Of a stretch of DNA of 64,000 nt, positions 7,172 to 15,762 are shown in pieces. Position 1 is the first letter of the stretch; each line of letters starts with the position of its first letter. A program made the translations under genes and the position numbers. The notes under the pieces are model-generated. The model was not told the DNA's origin. It did not search any database and saw nothing but the letters and a program-made list of their open reading frames with translations. This stretch comes from Winogradskyella forsetii (GTDB lineage Bacteria > Bacteroidota > Bacteroidia > Flavobacteriales > Flavobacteriaceae), in NCBI RefSeq assembly GCF_013394595.1, contig NZ_CP053348.1:2568001-2632000 (forward strand). The letters are read 5' to 3'.

Positions 7172-8290
7172 ATGAAATTTATTGTTTCAAGCACTTATTT
7201 ATTAAAGCAACTTCAAGTATTGGGAGGCGTGATTAATAACAGTAATACGCTGCCAATTTTAGATAATTTCCTATTCGAGCTGAGCCAGTCCAAATTAACG
7301 ATTTCGGCTAGTGATTTAGAGACGACAATGTCTGCAACTATGGATGTTGAAAGTGATTCTGAAGGAAGCATCGCTTTACCTGCTCGATTACTTTTGGACA
7401 CCTTAAAGACGTTTCCTGAGCAACCTCTGACCTTTGTTGTAGAAGACAACAACACGGTAGAAATTAGCTCTAATCATGGTAAATACGCATTGGCTTATGC
7501 TGATGGCGCTGAATTCCCAAATGCCGTTTCTATAGAAGATGCTAGCAAAACAACCATAATGGGCGATATTTTAGCAACTGCTATTAGCAAAACTATTTTT
7601 GCTGCAGGTAACGATGATTTAAGACCTGTAATGAGTGGAGTGTTCTTTCAATTTTCTCAAGATAATTTAACCTTTGTGGCCACTGATGCTCACAAATTGG
7701 TAAAATATACTAGAAATGATGTCAGTGCCACGGAAACTGCCGAATTCATTATGCCTAAAAAACCTTTGACACTTTTAAAGGGTATTTTAGCTGGAAGTGA
7801 TGATGATGTTTTAGTAGAATACAATGAATCTAATGCTAAATTTACGTTTGAAAATTCCGTATTGATTTGCCGTTTAATTGATGGAAAATATCCAAATTAT
7901 GAAGCGGTAATTCCTAAAGAGAATCCAAATAAATTAGTAATTGATAGAACACAATTCTTAAACTCGGTTCGTCGTGTTAGTATTTTCTCTAATAAGACGA
8001 CACACCAAATCCGTTTAAAAATTGCTGGTGCAGAATTAAATATTTCAGCTGAAGATATCGATTACTCCAACAAAGCCGAAGAACGTCTAACATGTGATTA
8101 CCAAGGTGACGATATGCAAATTGGTTTTAACTCACGCTTCTTAACAGAAATGATAAACAATCTAAACTCAGATAACGTTCAGTTAGAAATGAGCTTACCA
8201 AACAGAGCAGGAATTCTTACTCCAATTGATGGTTTAGATGAAGGCGAACATGTGACTATGTTGGTGATGCCTGTGATGTTGAATAACTAA
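7172..8290 (+). CDS. dnaN: DNA polymerase III subunit beta (sliding clamp)
   Basis: A 372-residue beta clamp, the ring that tethers the replicative polymerase to DNA. The sequence starts MKFIVSSTYLLKQLQVLGGVI as expected for Bacteroidota clamps and shows three repeats of the clamp fold. These include the NTLPILDNFLFEL and DLRPVMSGVFFQF strands and the C-terminal ending VTMLVMPVML, whose final MPVM-type residues form part of the hydrophobic partner-binding pocket. The length is normal. It stands alone here rather than in a dnaA-dnaN-recF cluster, which is common in this phylum. A hairpin repeat and then an intrinsic terminator follow. Confidence 0.97.
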   Translation: MKFIVSSTYLLKQLQVLGGVINNSNTLPILDNFLFELSQSKLTISASDLETTMSATMDVESDSEGSIALPARLLLDTLKTFPEQPLTFVVEDNNTVEISSNHGKYALAYADGAEFPNAVSIEDASKTTIMGDILATAISKTIFAAGNDDLRPVMSGVFFQFSQDNLTFVATDAHKLVKYTRNDVSATETAEFIMPKKPLTLLKGILAGSDDDVLVEYNESNAKFTFENSVLICRLIDGKYPNYEAVIPKENPNKLVIDRTQFLNSVRRVSIFSNKTTHQIRLKIAGAELNISAEDIDYSNKAEERLTCDYQGDDMQIGFNSRFLTEMINNLNSDNVQLEMSLPNRAGILTPIDGLDEGEHVTMLVMPVMLNN

Positions 8291-8293
8291 CAA

Positions 8294-8313
8294 ATTCCTG
8301 CGAACGCAGGAAT
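8294..8313. repeat. Perfect hairpin ATTCCTGCG-AA-CGCAGGAAT
   Basis: Nine-base arms with an AA loop, 3 bp after the dnaN stop codon. It belongs to the broad class of ATTCCTGCG palindromes scattered through many bacterial genomes. A related short form, ATTCC-TATC-GGAAT, occurs near 31621. Confidence 0.75.
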
Positions 8314-8338
8314 CTCATAATCGAGAAAAATATTATAA

Positions 8339-8369
8339 GCACTCATTTTCGGATGGGTGTTTTTTTTTT
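8339..8369 (+). terminator. Intrinsic terminator of dnaN
   Basis: The 8-bp stem GCACTCAT / ATGGGTGT (two G-T wobbles) with loop TTTCGG is followed by a run of about ten T residues. It lies 50 bp after the dnaN stop. Confidence 0.8.
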
Positions 8370-8445
8370 GTTTTTAAGAATATTGTTGATATTATAAACA
8401 AATAATATTTAAGAATAAACTACTCAGGTTTTCTAGGAATAGCAC

Positions 8446-8476
8446 GACCTCAAAGGTTTTGAAAACCTTTGAGGTC
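8446..8476. repeat. Perfect 15-bp inverted repeat GACCTCAAAGGTTTT / AAAACCTTTGAGGTC
   Basis: Two 15-base arms separated by a single G. Palindromes of this AACCTTTGAGGT type are typical dispersed intergenic repeats in flavobacterial genomes. No T-run follows on either strand, so a terminator role is less likely. Confidence 0.8.
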
Positions 8477-8640
8477 TATTAAACTCGGAATTCATATTAG
8501 TTTTTAATTCATATAGTTTGTTTGTTTCTATTCTGATTTTTTGTCATGTATTAAAAGATTCTATTTTGAACTTAGGTTCTTAATTTTTTATATGTTCATT
8601 TTATTCGTCTATTTTTATTTTTTATATAGGAACTCATGAT

Positions 8641-8767
8641 ATGCTTCGCAGTTGCCTTGATGCAAAACGAACCAATCCCGATAGCTATCGGGACAAAATG
8701 ATTTATTAGGAATTACTCATGTATTCTTATTTTATAATATGGAATTCGTGAATGCTTCGCATTTGCC
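8641..8767. repeat. Direct repeat pair ATGCTTCGCA(G/T)TTGCC
   Basis: Positions 8641-8656 and 8752-8767 share 15 of 16 bases and are preceded by similar GGAA(C/T)TC-type sequence. The repeats are 111 bp apart and enclose the palindrome at 8676-8693, suggesting a duplicated or nested small element. Confidence 0.5.
8676..8693. repeat. Perfect 18-bp palindrome TCCCGATAGCTATCGGGA
   Basis: A self-complementary 18-mer. A copy with one changed base carries the stop codon of the SAM hydrolase gene at 3419-3436, so this is a dispersed element. Confidence 0.75.
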
Positions 8768-8880
8768 AATGCACCTTTCGCTAATACATTAGTGATTTAG
8801 GATTTAATTTTACTAATAGTTCCAATCCTAGATTTATTTTCATAGCCACCCACTTGCTCATTATTTCTGAAAATCGTTGT

Positions 8881-8897
8881 TTCCGACGCTGTCGGAA
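8881..8897. repeat. Inverted repeat TTCCGAC-GCT-GTCGGAA
   Basis: Perfect 7-bp arms with a 3-base loop. It is one more of the short ATTCCG-type palindromes in this gene-free stretch. Confidence 0.6.
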
Positions 8898-9253
8898 TTT
8901 AGGTGTTGAGCTCTAACTTTCTTTTGGGTTATACAATATGATTTACAAATCTTTGGCATGAACTTTCTGTCTATAAGTCTTTTTTTATGTGAAAATTTCA
9001 GATACTGAGCTTTATTTAGTTATTTTTATGTTTTAAATTCCACGAGTCTAATCAACTTAAATACCAATTCAACATTAAAATAACACATATAATTTGTTTC
9101 TATTTCGTTCATATTTTAATATAAAATCAAACCGTAACTAAGGCTATGCTTGAATTTTCTATCTCATCTGAACAAAATATATTTCAAATTATTTATGTAT
9201 TATTTTAAAATTAAATTGGTATAATTACTTCCCGCTTTGAAATCTACTTTTTT

Positions 9254-10351
9254 ATGCACAACCAACTTTTGGTTATTCTTTGTTCAATAAGTGTATTATG
9301 CTTTTCTCAAGAGGAAGAAAAGAAACCGTTTTCGTTGGATTTCAGCCCTTTTTATGGCACAATTCTAGAACATAATCCTGATATTTCCCATCTCATTACA
9401 GACCATCCTGCAGGTTTCGTGCTAAGTTATAACAGAAAAACCTATGGTTTTAATGCGTGGGAACGCCGTTATAATTATCCCGATTGGGGATTTTCAATGA
9501 CTTATCAAGACATGAAAAATCCCTATTTGGGCGAAAATATTGGGCTCTATGGTCATTTTAATTTTTACTTTTTAAATCGAAGTTTGGTCTTTAGAATAGG
9601 ACAAGGCATTGCCTACACCAACAAGCCTTACGACAAAACGGAAAATTACATTAACAATGCTTATGGCTCGCATTTACTGAGTTCTACCTATTTAAAGTTT
9701 GACTTTATCAAAGAGAATCTTTATAAAGGTTTAGGGTTCAATGCAGGATTTACGGTCATCCACTACTCTAACGCCAACATTAAAGCACCAAATAATAGTA
9801 CCAACACTTTTGCTTTTTCAGCTGGACTGAATTATGTGTTTGATGCTGAAGAATTTCCAGAATATATTCCTGAAGGGGAACGTACAAAATATTCTGAACC
9901 ATTTAAATATAACTTTGTTTTTAGAAGCGGCGTCAATGAAAGTGACATTAACGGTAGTGGCCAATTTCCTTTTTATGTATTCACAGGATTTGTAGATAAA
10001 CGCATCAACCACAAAAGCACTATTCTGGCAGGAACAGAATTATTTGTGTCCAAATTTTTAGAGGAAATGATCAAACATCAATCTGTAGCTTTTCCGGAAC
10101 TTGGCGTTAAAGGCGATGAAGATTATAAACGTGTTGGTGTTTTTGTCGGTCACGAATTACGATTTAATAAAATAGCATTTATCACGCATTTGGGTTACTA
10201 CATATATTATCCTGTGGAATTTGAAGGTCGCGTTTATAACAGATTAGGTTTGAAGCGTTATTTTTCAGATAAAATATTTGGTGTTGTCAATGTGCATTCC
10301 CATGGTGCAAAAGCAGAAGCTGTTGAATTTGGATTAGGAATTAGATTATGA
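9254..10351 (+). CDS. PagL-like lipid A 3-O-deacylase / acyloxyacyl hydrolase family outer membrane protein
   Basis: A 365-residue protein with an N-terminal signal peptide (cleavage probably near residue 18, after LCFS) and alternating beta-strand character throughout, as expected of an outer-membrane barrel. The stretch FTVIHYSNANIKAPN carries the His-x-Ser-Asn pair (H170, S172), which matches the catalytic His-Ser motif of PagL lipid A 3-O-deacylases. The protein is about twice the length of Pseudomonas PagL, as is usual for the Bacteroidota acyloxyacyl hydrolase-like group, so the exact lipid substrate is uncertain. Its stop overlaps the start of the next gene by 4 bp (ATGA), implying a two-gene operon. 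Confidence 0.8.
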   Translation: MHNQLLVILCSISVLCFSQEEEKKPFSLDFSPFYGTILEHNPDISHLITDHPAGFVLSYNRKTYGFNAWERRYNYPDWGFSMTYQDMKNPYLGENIGLYGHFNFYFLNRSLVFRIGQGIAYTNKPYDKTENYINNAYGSHLLSSTYLKFDFIKENLYKGLGFNAGFTVIHYSNANIKAPNNSTNTFAFSAGLNYVFDAEEFPEYIPEGERTKYSEPFKYNFVFRSGVNESDINGSGQFPFYVFTGFVDKRINHKSTILAGTELFVSKFLEEMIKHQSVAFPELGVKGDEDYKRVGVFVGHELRFNKIAFITHLGYYIYYPVEFEGRVYNRLGLKRYFSDKIFGVVNVHSHGAKAEAVEFGLGIRL

Positions 10352-11097
10352 AAAAGTTGGTATTAGTTTTGGTTTTAAGTTTGGTATTCTCATGTGATTC
10401 TGAAGATGCTTTGGATTGCTTTCAGGCTTCAGGAGCTATTATTCAACGCACCTATGATTTAGACAATTTTGATAAAATAACCGTTTTTGAACGGACGCAA
10501 CTTATCATTTCCGAGGGAGAATTTTCAGTCTTACTTGAAACAGGGGAAAATTTATTGAATGATATTGATATTAAAGTTTCTGAAGGTCGCTTAACTATAG
10601 AAAACAGTAATGCTTGCAACATTTCCAGAGAATACGGCATTACCAAAGTTTATGTGTCTGCGCCAAATGTTACTGAAATTAGAAATAGTTCTGGATTGAA
10701 AATTATAGGCGGGAATACGTTAACCTATCCAAACCTCACCTTGTTATCCGAAGATTTGGAGGAAGAAGATGGGTTCCATACCGATGGCGATTTTGAACTG
10801 GATTTACAGGTTGAAAACCTAACCATAACCCAAAACAACTTGAGTAATTTCTTCTTAACAGGAAATGCAACCAATCTAGACCTCAACTTTTTGTTTGGCG
10901 ATGCACGTTTTGAAGGACGGAATTTAATTGTTGAAAATGCAGCTATTTATCATCGAGGTACAAATGATATTATCATAAATCCACAACAACAACTCACAGG
11001 AAGTATTTTGAGTACAGGCGATATTATTGTCGTCAATACTCCACCTAACCTTGATGTGGAAGTGCTTTATACTGGGCAACTTATTATTGAAAATTGA
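10348..11097 (+). CDS. Lipoprotein with head GIN domain (DUF2807)
   Basis: A 249-residue protein with a lipoprotein signal: a hydrophobic N-terminus ending LVFSC, with the acylated Cys at about residue 16. The rest is a parallel-beta-type domain of the DUF2807 (putative auto-transporter adhesin, head GIN) pattern: short strands with FDKITVFERTQLIISEG near residue 40 and repeated asparagine-rich turns such as GNATNLDLNF further on. It is translationally coupled to the PagL-like gene by an ATGA overlap. The role of such proteins at the cell surface is unknown; cell-surface display is inferred from the signal only. It converges with the DUF547 gene, leaving 35 bp. Confidence 0.82.
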   Translation: MKKLVLVLVLSLVFSCDSEDALDCFQASGAIIQRTYDLDNFDKITVFERTQLIISEGEFSVLLETGENLLNDIDIKVSEGRLTIENSNACNISREYGITKVYVSAPNVTEIRNSSGLKIIGGNTLTYPNLTLLSEDLEEEDGFHTDGDFELDLQVENLTITQNNLSNFFLTGNATNLDLNFLFGDARFEGRNLIVENAAIYHRGTNDIIINPQQQLTGSILSTGDIIVVNTPPNLDVEVLYTGQLIIEN

Positions 11098-11132
11098 ATT
11101 TCAAGTTTAACCAGTTAAAATCTTATTTGAAT

Positions 11133-11918
11133 CTAGTCAACATCATTCAACTTCCAATTGTAATCTATAAAAGTGATTTCCGCTCCTTTATTGATCTTCG
11201 TCTCCGCATATTGGTTGATATAATCAATAATGGATTCCGATTGCTTTAAGAAATCCTTTTTGTACCATTTAAAAATTTCAGATAATTCAGCTTTGTCTTC
11301 AGAAATAGCATTCTTTTTAGAATTTATAAATTCTTTAGCGGCTTTATCCATCAGTTGATTTACATTTTCTGCTGTGTAGGCTTCATTCAACAATTTAGGG
11401 CACGAAATTGATGCACAGTTAATAGCAAAGTGAATTCTAGGTTCGTTCATTTTTTGAAGAATTCCCTTTTCAACATCTGCAAGAGACAATTCTTTTTTAC
11501 CTATCCTTATAAATTTCTTTAAAAATGGAGAAATCGTAGCACCAACATCTTTTATGCTCTTAACAGGATAATTATCGACGATGAGTTTAATGGTATTAGC
11601 ATTATAAACATTTATGAAGTAGGCTAATTGCTCTTCAAAAGCCCAGTTTTCATTGGGTTTGTTTTCGCTAAGATAAGTGACATAAGCATTGAGTTGATCA
11701 CCATCAGATTTAAAACCTTTATAGTCTACTAAGCCATCGTCTTTTACATGTTTTTTCAGAAGTTTGTCCCATGCACTATGATCTAACTTATTTTCTGTCT
11801 CAACTTTATATTCTTGTTCGTTCTTCGTTTTATAATCTATACCTTTTGATGATACGCATGAATGGAGCATCAAAATGCCTATAATTGCTATTCCTAAAAA
11901 TTTGGTCTGCTTTTTCAT
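11133..11918 (-). CDS. DUF547 domain-containing lipoprotein
   Basis: A 261-residue protein. I placed the start at the ATG at 11916-11918, which gives a clear lipoprotein signal (MKKQTKFLGIAIIGILMLHSC, Cys at residue 21); a longer frame exists but adds only 18 residues with no signal logic. The body carries the DUF547 signatures AYFINVYNANTIKLIVDNYP and IHFAINCASISCPKL, a papain/transglutaminase-like family of unknown chemistry whose conserved Cys, His and Asn suggest a thiol mechanism. No partner gene nearby gives a clue to its substrate. Confidence 0.85.
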   Translation of the reverse strand: MKKQTKFLGIAIIGILMLHSCVSSKGIDYKTKNEQEYKVETENKLDHSAWDKLLKKHVKDDGLVDYKGFKSDGDQLNAYVTYLSENKPNENWAFEEQLAYFINVYNANTIKLIVDNYPVKSIKDVGATISPFLKKFIRIGKKELSLADVEKGILQKMNEPRIHFAINCASISCPKLLNEAYTAENVNQLMDKAAKEFINSKKNAISEDKAELSEIFKWYKKDFLKQSESIIDYINQYAETKINKGAEITFIDYNWKLNDVD

Positions 11919-11991
11919 AAAGTCAAGATAAGAAATTACAAAATTAAAAATGCTAAAAAAATGACAATGCACTACTATTTATCGGGTTTGA

Positions 11992-12027
11992 GCAAAAAAA
12001 AAGGCCTCCCAAAATGGTAAGCCTTTT
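11992..12027 (-). terminator. Intrinsic terminator downstream of the DUF4870 gene
   Basis: Arms AAAAGGC (11999-12005) and GCCTTTT (12021-12027) form a hairpin. On the minus strand the stem is followed by a run of about ten T residues. It lies 22 bp after the stop at 12050. Confidence 0.75.
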
Positions 12028-12049
12028 CAATTCCACATCTTTTTAATCA

Positions 12050-12412
12050 CTAACTAACAAAATTAATAGACAATGGATAGCTAGGTAATTCTCCATTACC
12101 AGCTTTTATAGCGTTAACAATTGGCATTACAAATGCCAAGATACCGATTAGTATTAAGGTTAAAATTCCTAAACCAAATACGATGATTAACGGAATACTG
12201 ATTATGGTATATATAAGTATGCTCAATTGAAAATTCAATATCGCCTTTCCTTGGGTATCCATACGTTCAACTTGATCTTTCTGCGTTGCCCAAATAATTA
12301 AAGGCACGATGAGTCCGCCAAATCCTGTTAAATACGTTAGTAATTGCGATAAATGCGTAATGACCAATAATTGATTGTCAGTACGCTTTAGTGTGTGATA
12401 ATTTGATTCCAT
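12050..12412 (-). CDS. DUF4870 domain-containing small membrane protein
   Basis: A 120-residue protein with three hydrophobic segments (about residues 17-37, 60-80 and 82-102) separated by the charged loop KDQVERMDTQGKAILNFQLS. This is the typical DUF4870 (Tic20-like) architecture. I start it at the ATG at 12410-12412; an upstream in-frame extension of 12 residues lacks a canonical start. Function is unknown. It has its own terminator and lies between a lipoprotein gene and cydB, with 100 bp to cydB. Confidence 0.82.
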   Translation of the reverse strand: MESNYHTLKRTDNQLLVITHLSQLLTYLTGFGGLIVPLIIWATQKDQVERMDTQGKAILNFQLSILIYTIISIPLIIVFGLGILTLILIGILAFVMPIVNAIKAGNGELPSYPLSINFVS

Positions 12413-12514
12413 GATTAATGATTTTACACTTATATGACGCATATTCATTAAAAATGTTACAATTAATTTCGTGAAATTAAGAGCTAGCAGAATTTTTAGC
12501 TTATTTCCTAACCA

Positions 12515-13552
12515 TTAATAACTGGTATCGTCCAACTTTACTTTACCATGAAAGGTTTTATATAAAAACAAGAAATAGCCTGCTAAAAGAGGAGCGCCAA
12601 TTAGTACTATTGTTAACATAATGCCTAATGATTTTTGAGACGAAGCTGCGTTGTAAATCGTGACACTATATTTTGGATCAATGGTCGATGGCAGTAGCAC
12701 TGGATACAATTGAAAAGCAACTAACATTAACAAAAAAGCCATGGTTAGTGATGAGAACAACAAAGCATAGGCATATTTCTTTTTGGACACCAACCTAGGA
12801 ACATTAGCTACAGCAAGAAAAGCCAATACAGGCAGGATAAAGAATATAGGATATTCTTTAAATTTATCTGTTACACCAGGTAAAAACATTAAGGTATAAA
12901 AAGAGGTGACCGCAAAGCTTATGATGAAAAAAATCATCCCCTTTTTTAGCAAAAACGTCAATCTTTCAAATAAGCGACCTTCAGTCTTTAGCAATAAAAA
13001 AATTGCGCCCTGTGTCATAAAAATAGATATAGTGGTAAACCCAACCATAATGGCATAAGGATTTAAAAAAGAAAAGAAAATACCACCTTGATAGCTTAGG
13101 TTTTCGCCTATCTCAACACCTTGTAATATATTCCCTAAAACCACACCTAATAAAAATGAAATCAATGAATTGGACAAAAAGTAAATAATATCCCAAGTCT
13201 TTCTCCACCATTTCATCTCTTCGGCGCTTCTGAATTTGATGGCGGCAGATCGTAACACTAAAAGCATTAAGAACAACATAAATGGAATATACATTGCAGA
13301 TAGCATCGTGGCGTACATAACTGGAAAACCTGCAAACAATGCACCAGCGCCAATAATCAACCATACTTGGTTTGCATCCCATAGCGGACCGATGGCATTG
13401 ATGGAAATACGACGACTCAAATCTTTTCTTAGAAATAAATGCCATGCACCTGCTCCATAATCAAATCCTTCCAAGATAGCGTAACCCGAGAATAACAAAC
13501 CCACAACTAAATACCAAAGTGTTGGATAATCGATACCTAAAAATGTTTCCAT
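12515..13552 (-). CDS. cydB: Cytochrome bd ubiquinol oxidase subunit II
   Basis: A 345-residue polytopic membrane protein, the CydB partner of the bd-type oxygen reductase. It opens with the hallmark YPTLWYLVVGLLFSGYAILEGFDYGAG, followed by the IGPLWDANQVWLI motif and about eight to nine membrane helices. The start ATG is at 13550-13552 and the gene follows cydA with a 10-bp gap, so the two form an operon. Subunit II supports the heme-bearing CydA in reducing oxygen at high affinity without pumping protons. Regulation should follow the palindrome upstream of cydA. Confidence 0.96.
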   Translation of the reverse strand: METFLGIDYPTLWYLVVGLLFSGYAILEGFDYGAGAWHLFLRKDLSRRISINAIGPLWDANQVWLIIGAGALFAGFPVMYATMLSAMYIPFMLFLMLLVLRSAAIKFRSAEEMKWWRKTWDIIYFLSNSLISFLLGVVLGNILQGVEIGENLSYQGGIFFSFLNPYAIMVGFTTISIFMTQGAIFLLLKTEGRLFERLTFLLKKGMIFFIISFAVTSFYTLMFLPGVTDKFKEYPIFFILPVLAFLAVANVPRLVSKKKYAYALLFSSLTMAFLLMLVAFQLYPVLLPSTIDPKYSVTIYNAASSQKSLGIMLTIVLIGAPLLAGYFLFLYKTFHGKVKLDDTSY

Positions 13553-13562
13553 ATTTTTTTGA

Positions 13563-14918
13563 TTAAACGTATTTTAAAAATTCATCAGGATTTTTAGCTT
13601 CATCATAAGGGCCGTGTTTTATTTTTTTGTTTACCGAGTAGATAAACAATAAGAATAAGATGGCATAGACGACCAAAAATAGAATTAATGAAAACAGAAT
13701 TTGATTTGACGATACTTCTTGCGAAAACCCTTCATTGGTTCTTAAATGTCCATACACAATCCATGGTTGCCTTCCCATTTCCGCAGAAAACCAGCCGACT
13801 TGATTAGCTATTTGTGGTAATAGCACAGAAAATGCAAAGATCTTAAGCAACCATTTCTTATCGAAAATTTTTCCACGCCACCATAAAAAACTAGCATACA
13901 AAGTTAGAGCTATTAAGAACATACCTATGGAGATCATAATATGATAGAACTGGAAAACGGCATTGACCTGTCCTGGTCGGTCTTCTTTTGGAAATGCATT
14001 TAAACCTGTAATTGGGGCTTCAAAATCTTGATGAACTAAAAATGATAATCCACCTGGTAATTTAATACCAGTTACCTCTTGGGTTTCATCATTGACCCAT
14101 CCCAATAAATATAAATCGGCAGGAGCAGATGCCTCATAATGACCTTCCATCGCTGCCAGTTTAGCCGGCTGATTCTCCGAAACGCCATCTGCAGAGCTAT
14201 GCCCAGAAATCAATTGCGATAAAGAGAAAATAGTTGCAATTGCTAAAGCAATTTTAAACGCTTTTTTAGAAATTTCTACATAACGTCCTTTTAGCAAATA
14301 ATAAGCGTGAACGCTTAATACTAAAAATGCACCAGCTAAAAAAGCACCTTGCCAAACATGTATAATTCGATCTACACTAGATGGATTAAATACCATGGCC
14401 CAAAAGTCAGTCACCTCTGCCCTAGCATCAAACCCCTCACCCACTATATGATAGCCAGCCGGTGTTTGCTGCCAACTGTTCGCCACTACAATCCAAACTG
14501 CAGAAAACATAGAGCCTAGAAAAACCCCAATGGTTGATATAAAATGTACTTTAGGCGATACACGATTCCACCCAAATAATAAAATACCTAAGAAAGCACT
14601 TTCTAAACCGAAAGCAAATAAGCCTTCTGCTGCCAAAGCACTTCCAAAAATATCACCAACGTATCTTGAATACACAGCCCAATTGGTACCAAATTCAAAT
14701 TCCATAATAATACCAGTTGCAACGCCAATTCCAAAGGTAATGGCAAAGATTTTCAACCAAAAACGCGTAAGAATTTCATATTGTTTTTGTCCTGTTTTTA
14801 AATACATGCCCTCCATAATCACCATAATTAAGCCAATACCGATACTTAATGGTGGATAGATATAATGAAAGGCGATAGTAAAGGCAAATTGAATTCTGGC
14901 TAAAATTTCTGTATCCAT
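13563..14918 (-). CDS. cydA: Cytochrome bd ubiquinol oxidase subunit I
   Basis: A 451-residue heme-carrying subunit of the high-affinity bd quinol oxidase in the cytoplasmic membrane. Visible features: [17 protein letters not shown] with the N-terminal axial His (about residue 18), the HVWQGAF helix and nearby VHAYYLL with another conserved His, and the SAEMGRQPW motif containing the heme-b axial Met. The Q-loop region is short, as in non-enterobacterial CydA. An ATG at 14916-14918 starts the frame. Upstream lies a GTAAC-N4-GTTAC palindrome centred about 58 bp before the ATG and a TATCTTTA box, suggesting activation by a CRP/FNR-type regulator. Confidence 0.97.
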   Translation of the reverse strand: MDTEILARIQFAFTIAFHYIYPPLSIGIGLIMVIMEGMYLKTGQKQYEILTRFWLKIFAITFGIGVATGIIMEFEFGTNWAVYSRYVGDIFGSALAAEGLFAFGLESAFLGILLFGWNRVSPKVHFISTIGVFLGSMFSAVWIVVANSWQQTPAGYHIVGEGFDARAEVTDFWAMVFNPSSVDRIIHVWQGAFLAGAFLVLSVHAYYLLKGRYVEISKKAFKIALAIATIFSLSQLISGHSSADGVSENQPAKLAAMEGHYEASAPADLYLLGWVNDETQEVTGIKLPGGLSFLVHQDFEAPITGLNAFPKEDRPGQVNAVFQFYHIMISIGMFLIALTLYASFLWWRGKIFDKKWLLKIFAFSVLLPQIANQVGWFSAEMGRQPWIVYGHLRTNEGFSQEVSSNQILFSLILFLVVYAILFLLFIYSVNKKIKHGPYDEAKNPDEFLKYV

Positions 14919-14939
14919 TATTAATTAGTCTTGGTTGTG

Positions 14940-14983
14940 TAAAGATAATTAATACGGCAAAGCTTTCATGTAACGTAAGTTAC
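14940..14983 (-). promoter_or_regulatory. cydAB promoter with GTAAC-N4-GTTAC activator site
   Basis: The palindrome GTAACGTAAGTTAC occupies 14970-14983. On the minus strand it is followed after exactly 22 nt by TATCTTTA (14947-14940), a 7-of-8 match to the -7 consensus TAnnTTTG. This puts the palindrome centre at about -41.5 and the transcription start near 14935, with a leader of about 17 nt. The same arrangement with the same 22-nt spacing occurs at 16809-16852. Confidence 0.7.
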
Positions 14984-15096
14984 TTTTATTGATTTTAAAT
15001 CCTTAAAATGACCTAGATGGAAATATAACATTAACACGAAACCAACTCATCTTCATCGACAATCGGATTCCAATAGAACTTCTAAAACCATTGGAC

Positions 15097-15130
15097 AAAA
15101 AAAGAGGGTAGTTAATTATTGACTACCCTC
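15097..15130 (-). terminator. Strong intrinsic terminator of the 56-residue membrane protein gene
   Basis: The 9-bp perfect stem GAGGGTAGT / ACTACCCTC with a 9-base loop is followed on the minus strand by seven T residues (A-run at 15097-15103). It lies 26 bp after the stop at 15156 and separates that gene from cydA. Confidence 0.85.
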
Positions 15131-15155
15131 TTTTCAAATATTTAATTAGTTTTAA

Positions 15156-15326
15156 TTAATATTCTGAATTACGATCTTCATTAAGCTGGTTAGACTCATC
15201 TTTACTTTTACCTTTCGACATAAAATTTATAAGAATCCCGACTAGTGTTATGCAGACCACTGCGAAAATTGCAATCATGACCACACCATTGGTCCAACTA
15301 TATAATGCTATTAATGAATTAAACAT
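15156..15326 (-). CDS. Small single-TM protein upstream of cydA (56 residues)
   Basis: A short frame reads ATG at 15324-15326 to TAA at 15156. The product begins MFNSLIALYSWTNGVVMIAI, has one long hydrophobic helix (about residues 13-34) and ends in a hydrophilic tail rich in Lys, Asp, Glu and Asn. A strong terminator follows at once, which supports a real transcript ending here. It lies between trxA (130 bp upstream) and cydA on the same strand. Single-TM peptides such as CydX or CydS belong to bd oxidases elsewhere; this one is longer, separately terminated and not recognisable as CydX, so any link to CydAB is conjecture. Confidence 0.65.
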   Translation of the reverse strand: MFNSLIALYSWTNGVVMIAIFAVVCITLVGILINFMSKGKSKDESNQLNEDRNSEY

Positions 15327-15455
15327 GTTAGTGTTGATTTAGTTTTGAGATTATAAAATTAAGCACTATAAATTTTAAGAAAGATGACATTTATCAGTAA
15401 ATACACGAAAATCTGAATTAATTTATCGCAATACATGTAAGCTTATCCTATTTGA

Positions 15456-15749
15456 TTAAGCTGTATTTATAACCTTAATAATCTCCTCTTTTTGAAGCAC
15501 TCCAGATTGTCGCCATACTTGCTTTCCATTTTTAAAGAGTAGCATGGTTGGCACACCTCTTACTTGATATTTTGATGCCAAGGCTTGGTTTTTATCCACA
15601 TCTATTTTTAGAATGGCAACTTCTGCTCCCAATTCATCTTTAACTTGTTTTAAAATTGGAGCTAACATTTTGCACGGCCCACACCAGTCTGCATAAAAAT
15701 CCACTAAAACGGGTTGATCTTGATTTATTAATTCTGAAAATTTGCTCAT
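15456..15749 (-). CDS. trxA: Thioredoxin
   Basis: A 97-residue cytosolic thioredoxin with the active site WCGPC at residues 22-26, the buried DFYADW strand before it and the cis-proline motif VRGVPTMLLF near residue 70. It is slightly shorter than E. coli Trx (108) because the N-terminal strand is reduced. It lies 13 bp after the DUF3365 frame on the same strand, so it is probably the last gene of the heme-protein operon. A thiol-disulfide carrier next to c-type cytochromes is plausible in heme or thiol homeostasis, but this protein has no signal peptide and so acts in the cytoplasm. Confidence 0.93.
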   Translation of the reverse strand: MSKFSELINQDQPVLVDFYADWCGPCKMLAPILKQVKDELGAEVAILKIDVDKNQALASKYQVRGVPTMLLFKNGKQVWRQSGVLQKEEIIKVINTA

Positions 15750-15762
15750 AGTTTTCTCATTT

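Larger units (their letters stand above)
8371..9253. other. Gene-free, repeat-rich intergenic region
   Basis: No convincing coding frame exists on either strand over nearly 900 bp. The region holds the separate inverted repeats listed at 8446-8476, 8676-8693 and 8881-8897 and a 16-bp direct repeat at 8641 and 8752. The rest is A/T-rich. It looks like a landing zone for short mobile palindromes or the remains of an eroded locus. The promoter of the downstream PagL-like gene should lie in its last 150 bp, but no clear -7 box stands out. Confidence 0.7.

Noticed and set aside
13113..13445. Frame within cydB
   Set aside because: It is out-of-frame translation of the strongly conserved CydB region.
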